From contig NC_088295.1 of NCBI RefSeq assembly GCF_032854445.1, positions 13,131,385 to 13,195,384 of the forward strand: DNA of 64,000 nucleotides, in the 5' to 3' direction. Below the pieces are notes generated by a model, which made no database searches, had not been told where the DNA came from, and worked only from the letters and a program-made list of their open reading frames with translations. Each line of letters starts with the position of its first letter. Within the stretch, counting starts at the first letter, position 1. This DNA comes from Liolophura sinensis (lineage: Eukaryota > Mollusca > Polyplacophora > Chitonida > Chitonidae). The translations under genes and the position numbers were made by a program. Below, in pieces: positions 56,201 to 64,000 of this stretch.

Positions 56201-59200
56201 GGTATTCTGTGTGTGGCCTACTGTGAAAACAAAGGTTGGTTTCATATTCCTTAACACATTGATCTGTTCATTGAATTTGTCATAAAGAAGCTACATTTTC
56301 TACTTCTACTGATCCGTAATCCAGATGTATTGCACATGAACCCATGGACAGTGGTTCATGGCATAGACTGCAAATGAGCCTGTATTCAGTGAGCTATGTC
56401 CCCATACGGTGTTAGTGTGTACTTGTTTTTTGGTCATGGTGTTGATTGTTGTGAAGATATACATGTATGTAGTCATGGAAAAGAAACCATAATTTTTAGT
56501 TCCCTATCAGTACCAGAGAGGACTTCACATGTAGGTTTACATCTCATCTCTCAGTCTGCCATGAAGCAGTTTTTCAGACTTTTTTTGCCAAACTGCTCAT
56601 TTATTTACTGATTTTGAATTGTTTTGGAGTTCAACATTCTGCATACTTTTTACCAATGTTAAACAGCTTCTCATATTGAACTCAAACCTTGTTGGTGGCT
56701 TCACCAAAGCAAGTTACAGACAGGGTTCATTTTTGGGCTATTTCATCCATTTCCATCAAAATTATGACCGTTTTAGTCAGTTTTCCCTAGTTTTCTGTCA
56801 AATTAAAATTGTAGGGGACATGTATGGAAAAAAGTATTTTCAATACTTGTCTGCTTCATATAAATTATCACACAATTTTGCTTCATCATTCAGGAATTCT
56901 AGCAGCAGGAACGAACATGGGGAACATAGCTATGTGGAAATACTCCTCCCCATTTGCTGTTGGAATGAAGAAGATAGAGGGAGAGAGTAAGTGGAAGCTG
57001 CAGGCCCCCTCCACTGTTGAAGGCCCTGTTAGACAACTACAGGTAATTTACATTTACATTTCTAATCATCCATGTAAGGGATAACATATACATTATATAA
57101 AATATTAATATTCAAGAAGATTTTGCTGCTGATGTAAACTTATAAATCTTGGGTTAAAGTTAACGAGGAGTTGAGTTACAAAGTTATGGCCTGAAACATC
57201 TTATTGTAGAGTGGTTAAAATATTGTAGAAAGATGCTTAAAGATGATGCTTGCTTCAAGTAAAACTGACATGCTTTTGTGTTCTGTGTTTTCAGTGGGGT
57301 TCATCTAAGAACATGTTGTGTGCTAACACCTTCAACAACATCTTTATTTTGAGTGAACAGGTGATGAATTCCAGTTTCCATGGAGAGGTATGTTTTTAGG
57401 TCATAATGACTATTTTTTAATATGGCAACATATAGGTTGTCATATTTAAAAGAGTAATGATGTATGGCACTCATTTTGAAGTTCAAAAAGTTGATAGGCT
57501 AAATATGCTAGTATGTTAATATTTCCAACTAAAGCTATTTGAAGTCTGCTGGGAAGTTAATATAGATGAAAACAAACCCTGTTGATCAACCCTGATGAAA
57601 TATGAGTGGCAGGATGGTAATGATGGATGTAACTTCACTTCATCTCAATGTGAAATATGTTGATTTTGGTGATGTGAATCTTTTCAGACCTCTGTGATAC
57701 AGGTTGGACCATGTAACCTGATCATTGACATGTTTGACACAGGAAATCACCATGAACTGAAAACAGATATGCAAGTAAAAGGCGTCTACACTACAAAAGT
57801 AAGTGTTTGTCTCCTCCCACACATGGTTGTATATATCCTTCTATGACTTTTACTTTACCAAGACCTATCCAAGATCTTTAAAAAAATGCAGTGTTAATTT
57901 CAGAGTATTGGATCAGTAAAACCTGTGTCTTGCTCACCTTGTCCACTGATAGTCTTAATATAGCTGTAAACAGTGATCAGCATTGTTATCTTCTCCTATG
58001 TTGTTACTTTTAGCTGAGATTTGATAAATATACTTAAAACAGTGTACCAGCTCATAATTTGTGTTTTGACACTGTTTTTGCTGATACAAGTGCATTACTT
58101 TGTGTATCATAGGAAGCCTTGGCAGTGTGGAATGGTAAAAAGGTGAATGTGTATGAGTACTCTGAAGACAAGTCTGTGATCCGGGCTGTAGGTAAGCGTT
58201 AACCTTTTGACTGCTCTTTGTTGAAATACCTTATGAAGTGTATAGCCTTTTTTTAATATGATCATTTATTTATTTCATTTGATTGGTGTTTCATGCTGTA
58301 CTGAAAAATATTTCACATCACAGGGAAAGGTGTTACGGTGGGAGAAAATCGTACAAAAAAAAAATTAACCTTTACTATTACACTTCTTAAATCACATGTA
58401 TGTGTACTAATTTTATTTGTGTACTTTTGCCTCTTGATTTGTAGTGAACATGCCAGTGTTTGTACTGTGAGTGATCATTCTTATTTTTCTTTTATGCAAG
58501 CAGAATTAAACAGTTATTGCTTCTGGTCTGAACGTGTACAAACTGTATATGTGCTCTTGATCCATGGTTTATAATGTTGCTGCTCATTTTGTAGGTGCCT
58601 TCGCAACAGAATCTATGCGGTTAGCTATATATGACCAGAACATTTACACAGTAGAGCCTGGGAAAGTTCAAGTGCGGACATTTCAGGTAAAAACAATGAC
58701 AATACAGTCAGTGACAGTGACAGTCTGGCATTACTTCTCTGGTGATCATTGTGCTAACCTTGTTCCATATCAGTGGTGTAATATCCAGAATATGAAGTCT
58801 TTGCTTAGCAGAACTGTTATGATGCTGCTCTTTTCAATCATAGATTGTTTCATTGTTTGGTTTTAATGAATGTGAAAGGTGATACATTTTCAGTCTTTAC
58901 TAATCTGAGGCAGGCTATTATAGACATTATGACAAATCTGAAAATTGTGCTGTGTTTTTACAGGGTACAGTGAAACAACTGCTGTCTTGCAGTGAAGTTG
59001 AGGGAGAGCCTATTGATATAGATATCTGTGGAAACTATCTAGTCATAGCGACATCAAATGGAGTGCTCAAGACATATGACCTATCAAGAAGGTATTATAC
59101 TGTAAACTGGTGTCCTGATATGTATATATTTCTGCTCAAAATATGCACTGCTTGTCTGGGAGTTTATTCTGTAATCACTGCGCAGTTTACTGAAATCATG

Positions 59201-62200
59201 GTTAATTTCAAAGTTAGTGAAAAATAAAACTGATTTTTGTGCTCTTAGGTATTTTATTGTGTTCTGTGGAAGCAAACATACATTGCATTTTTTTTAGTAC
59301 ACTAAGGCATTTTTTAGTATTTCTTTGATACATTTTGTTCCAGTATTTGTTATCTGGTCTCAATTCCCATCTAAAACCAAATGTGTCCCTCCCTAAGTTT
59401 CACTTTTGTTATGTGTGAGAATTTTATTTTGCTTCGGTTGTTGCTTGCAGGTTAAAAAAAATCATGTAATCAAATATGACTCTATCTATATTGACAGGGA
59501 GGCTAAACCTCACAGTAACCCAAAAGTTATGGGAGAGTTAATCCAAGGCTTCGGTAGCATCCAATCAGCCCGCTGTAACTGTAGTGGGAGTCGGGTCAGC
59601 ATTCAGGTTATTAAGGTGGGTTGTGAGTCATCAATCATACTGTTACATCTTTAACAAAGGGAAATATGTTAATTTACAATAAGAATGATGTACATGTATG
59701 CTTTGGTGATTAAGTAGAAATATGTGTCTTACAGGTGGTCGCATTTTTGAGAATGCTTTAAGTTATACCATGAAATATTGAATCAGAAACATGCACATGT
59801 TCGTCCTTCATGGTGTCCAAAGAACGCATGGATAAAATCGAATTGTTACTCAGGTTGATTTATGTAAAAACATTTTCTCAGTAGTAGAAGCAAATTGTTG
59901 TATTTGTATGTACTACTGTAATGGTAAATAAGATTTTCCAAGATTTTACCTTATGTACTGTGTAAGCTATAAATGTACTTCTGTACTCCAGAGTGATGGT
60001 GAGCCTGACCCTAAGCTGTACTTCTGGGATCTAGAGCAAGACACTGTACAGTTCTTCAACTTTGAGAGTGGACGTGGGGAACAGGATGACTACCCAAACA
60101 CAACTCAGAATGGAGACGATGAAGCAGATGATCTGAATGATCAGGAAAGGTCAGTCAGCCAAAGGCTCACATCTCTTTCTATCTAGAAGATAGACTTCAG
60201 CATGGCTGATTTAACTAATCTGTTCTATATGGGCAGCTTTTTAGTCATCGTTTTTCATTGACATTTGTTATTTGTACCTATCAATTCAGGGGGAAGAACC
60301 AAGCTGCCAAGGATAGCCGGACGATTCCCCATCTCACACACTTGGGACCCCCAGGAGCCTAAGCTAATAGTCTGCCAAGCAGCTCTTCTTCCCAACAGGG
60401 AAAAGGAGGAAAAAGAGGATGGGAAGAAAACTCCCTCGCTGACCAGAACTGTCCCTGGAGTCACCAGTAAGATTTCATCACTAGCCCTCTATAGCTTTAA
60501 TAGGATTTTACACTGCTCCCCCAAATTTACCCAGATTGATTTAGCGTGAAATCGGAATTAACCCAATGATGTGGTGTTCCCCATTTTTTTTTTTGTGCCA
60601 GTATCCAAACATTCACGGGGAAAAGGTGCAAAATTGTTGTCACAAGTATGACGTTAGGCATCACTTTTGACCAGATTTGAGTGTATATCACATTTTTTAT
60701 TACTGTTAATTTGTAATATAACATATAAAAACAGTGCTGAGAATCGTAATCTTACCGTACCCGGGTAAACAATGAGGCAGGCTCGAGCGGGAGTCTAGGA
60801 GCAAACGTGATTTCAGCTGAATTGCTTCCCTTTAGGCTTGTTGAATGCTATTAATGCCCTCCACATATGATACTGCTGTTCACTCAAAGTTGTTTAGTTT
60901 TATTCTCTAAAACTAATGAAATTCAACAGTTGCCCACATGTTTAGGTAATTTGGTGGCACATAATTGTGTATTTTCCTGGTATGTGGCACTGTCCATTTG
61001 GTGCATTCAGTACATCTACGAAAACACTGAATGGTGGAGAGTTTTTCAGCGCAAAAAAAAAAATGCAAATCTCCTCAGGTTATGTTCCTATCAAATCGCC
61101 ATGAGGCTTGCCTGCCTGAGCAGTGGGAGTTTGGTTGAAAAACATTATCAATTGTTCAGCTGTTATGCAAAAAAAATGAAATGTGTGTATTGTTTGACCT
61201 TTGCTCAACCTACGATGACTTGGCAAGAATCCTCCTTTGTGTTTATTTTGAGCGACAGATTTGTTTTGTCACCAGTTTAGCGATGTAACAATGTGTCACC
61301 GCCATCTTTGTTTTCTTACACATTGTCATTGTAAATTAAGGTTTGTTCTATTCAACATAAATTATTCTATTAAAAAAAGCAAAGAATTCTTGACATATTC
61401 TTATATGAATCTCGATTCGCAGATAAAACAGAGGTAGATCACTTTACACATGATAATGTTTCATTATTTCAAGACTTTATTGGGATAGTTGCAAAAATTT
61501 TTATAACTGTTATTGTTCTGTTAAACCGGGTAACTCAATCAACACAAGTACCTGAAATTCTTTTGAACATTTGTATCATACCATACAACTGTTGTCAGCC
61601 ACATTCAGATTTCATCTTATTCCAGCCATCATAAATTATCTCCTTGTTAGGATTTGCATTTGCACAGATTCAGTTATAACACAACATGAATCTTTTTGGT
61701 CCGGATGAGGGAACAGTGTACTCTGCCACCTGTGAGATAGGAGCATTAGAAGCATTCACCTACAGGAGGACTTTGGTGTTGGGTTTGTGGTGATAAGCTT
61801 TACTGAACATGACTTGTGTCCATCAAAATTTCATTACCCTATGGTACAACCTGAATTAAATGCATCTATTACTTAACAGACATTACCACATCGTGTAATA
61901 CAAATTTTACAGTTTAATTTGTTTTTGTAGAAACTGATGTGCTCATAATGGCAAATATGGTGTGTTTTTGTAACCTAATTGTTACATTACAGGTGGAGGT
62001 GATGGTTGTCTCACTGTTCAGTTCCCCAGACAATGGCCTGCTCATTCAGGACAGCTACCCTCTGGATGATATTTACAACTCCCTCATGGCTGTCCAAGTC
62101 CCCTACCATTATTTCCTCAGAAAGGTAAGCACCACATGTTTCTATGAATTTCACACGAATACATGCTCAGCTGAAGTCACTGGACCAGATTGTAGAAAGG

Positions 62201-64000
62201 GAGATAACCCAATTAAGTTATACTTTGCCAGCATAAACATCAGCAACTTGGCGAATTCAGCCTCTTTGTTTATGGGTCATTTAGGATGCCTTACTGTATA
62301 GGGAATTTAGGTATAGACTTAAGTCTCCTAAGAGGGAGTTTCAAGAGCTGAGATTGTTAAAGCGCTGTCTTACTGCAGGTGTTGGGAGGCCCATCCCAAG
62401 GAGGTCACGCTTTCAAATTCGACTCTTTGCTGTTTCCATCCCGAAATTAAATCAGGAAGTTTGTCAGGTTCTAGTGGGTCACTTCAGTTTCCTCTTATGT
62501 GCTGTCATTTGAATATGAGTGAGGTGTTAAACACCGGCAAACAAATACATGAATCTCCTCAGTAATTGTGTATTTTTGGATTTTTTATATGGAAGAATTA
62601 AGTCATCAAATAACCATTGTTTTGCCTTCTGTCTGCAGCCTGGAAATATTCAGGTATTATATTAGTTAATATCTACAATTACATGTAGAATTGTACTTTG
62701 CGTCACTGACATGACATGTTCTTCAGTAGATAATATGTGAAAGGCACTTAATGATAGGTGTACTTGTACTAAATATACTTTAGGCAAATTCTACGAAACT
62801 TCATTCATTTCCTTTGTAACTTCTTGATAAACTTTGGCCAACTAGGACTAAACTTTGCTAAAGTTAGTTCTCAAAAGGCTTGAGATCTGGGGCTGATTCC
62901 ACATATCTGACTTAATTCAGAACTTCAAACGGTGTCACAGTGTTCAGTTCACAATGAAGATAAAGTTTTGACACATTTGCCTGAAGATAACATTGATGAG
63001 GTGGTTAAAATTTTAATTTACACAGCTCAGAAATAAGGTCTGAAATCATATTTCAAATTTCTGACTTAAGTCAAAACTGGCTTTGTGTAATCTGCCCCTG
63101 GTATTTAAGAAGTTTGTTAGAAGGGTACACGGTACCCTCCCTATCATCTTTGTAGAGTGTATCTAAACTGACATCCTCCTTTTATTCTGTAGCTTCTTTT
63201 GTGCTCAAATTTGTTTTCTAGATTGTTCTCTAGACAGTGTTTTTTTTTCACTGTGTATATAATTTGTCACAGAACATGTGCTGTTTACTTTTTTAACAAT
63301 CTGTTTGATTTAATCTTCTTCATGCTTGTAGATGATGCTTAACATTTTGAAGTCTTTTAAGGACTTCTGAATTTAAAAAAGTTGACTTTAATGCTTATAA
63401 ATTAACACTTATCTATTCCCCCACAGTATCCATGATGTAACTGTTGGCTTATTGAACCAAATCACTACCCTTGTATGCTATTTAAATATTACAGTATTTT
63501 AGAATGTTTGGAATGAATGTTTAATGAAATAGTAAAATCAACTTTTAATAACTCTAATGGTATGTGGAATGATCATGGAAATAATACTGTTCATCCATTG
63601 TCACCCTTTAATGTGTACAGTGCATTTGCTGATCATTGAAATACTGATTACACATGCCAATATTTCTGATTGATGAAAGAAATCACTAGGGTGGACTTTC
63701 CCTTATTGATAAAAGGTGGCTATCAGAAAACAAGGTATTCACTTTGCTGTTACGGAAAGATTTACCTGTTATTTGTTGCAGTCTGAAGACACAAGTGATG
63801 AGCCTCCACCTGTAGTTAAAACTGAAAGCATGTACTCTGTGATAGAGAAAACCCCATTCTTCCCCAAAATGGTTTCCCGCAAAGTGATGCGTGACTTTGT
63901 GGGTTTGGAAAAAAGTGACAAGAACACTCGTGATGCTATGATGAACTTCAGCTTTTACCTGGCTGTGGGCAACATGGATGAAGCTTTTAAGGCTATCAAA
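53235..64000 (+). CDS. IFT140: IFT140, intraflagellar transport complex A subunit (5' half; continues beyond window)
   Basis: Exons: 53235-53378, 53831-54052, 54386-54516, 54997-55145, 55430-55605, 55876-55964, 56128-56234, 56894-57042, 57295-57387, 57688-57798, 58113-58191, 58595-58686, 58964-59091, 59498-59615, 59992-60149, 60290 (or 60297)-60466, possibly 61931-61959, 61993-62124, and 63782 onward. About 830 residues of a family near 1450. Family-matching phrases: [102 protein letters not shown] and [11 protein letters not shown]. This part holds the two N-terminal WD40 propellers; the TPR-rich half lies outside. From the family: IFT140 is a core subunit of IFT-A, needed for retrograde transport in cilia and entry of membrane receptors. 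The ATG at 53235 follows an acceptor at 53225, so a 5' untranslated exon lies upstream. Two joins (at 60.29 kb and before 61.99 kb) need attention; see findings. Confidence 0.96.
58264..58345 (-). repeat. SINE 3' fragment in an IFT140 intron, reverse
   Basis: 'atttatttatttcatttgattgg', 'tgtttcatgctgtactgaaa' and 'atatttcacatca' in succession. Diverged copy of the main family tail. Confidence 0.75.
62330..62548 (+). repeat. Old SINE of another type in an IFT140 intron
   Basis: A head-like 'gttaaagcgctgtcttactg' and 'ttcaaattcgactc' (B-box-like), then 'gtgggtcacttcagtttcctc'. It ends 'tgaggtgttaaacaccggcaaacaaata'. The plan matches a tRNA-derived SINE with a simple A-rich tail. Confidence 0.5.

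Noticed and set aside
1-64000. CRISPR arrays, bacterial operons, rRNA genes
   Set aside because: None seen. Spliced genes and SINEs show a eukaryotic nuclear sequence, and the tandem arrays lack unique spacers.

Overview
The window is animal nuclear DNA. Its genes are split by introns with GT-AG boundaries, it is AT-rich, and it is crowded with tRNA-derived SINEs that end in a CAATCAAATAAATAAAT tail. That SINE style, one degenerate copy of a 'gcaatattccagccatat' repeat, and the mix of hAT, PIF/Harbinger, Tc1 and Ty3-type elements point to a lophotrochozoan, most likely a mollusc. The phylum is inferred from repeat style, not proven.

Layout. 1-10 kb holds no confident gene. It contains a GC-rich pair of inverted copies (about 6.77-7.04 and 8.25-8.52 kb), one next to a convincing TATA/CRE/E-box promoter. 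It also holds an array of about eight 310-410 bp units arranged as two opposite arms (3.4-6.05 kb). 10.6-14.16 kb (minus) is a complete five-exon MAD2L1, the spindle-checkpoint HORMA protein. 15.3-34.5 kb is a pile-up of mobile DNA. A decayed PIF/Harbinger element has matching tips at 15,293 and 34,517. A hAT element (about 16.07-20.52 kb) and an old Ty3-like LTR element (22.10-30.16 kb, with both LTRs) lie inside it, plus a small TTAA-flanked MITE. 35.7-48.7 kb (minus) holds two tandem short-chain dehydrogenase/reductase genes of the SDR9C (RDH/HSD17B6/BDH1-like) group. Their six exons have the same phases and nearly the same lengths. The first intron of the second copy holds a dead Tc1 transposase and about 1 kb of C/T-rich minisatellite. 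48.7-53.2 kb is the shared upstream region between SDR copy B and IFT140. It contains a perfect 40-bp palindrome and a possible RFX X-box. 53.2 kb to the window end (plus) is the first half (about 830 residues, 18-19 exons) of IFT140, the intraflagellar transport-A subunit. It continues past the right edge.

The host genes are not one pathway. They cover mitotic checkpoint (MAD2L1), membrane-bound NAD(P)-dependent alcohol/steroid/retinoid-type oxidoreductases (two SDRs) and cilium retrograde transport (IFT140). Exon boundaries were placed by hand from splice signals, frame continuity and remembered family sequences. No search was run.
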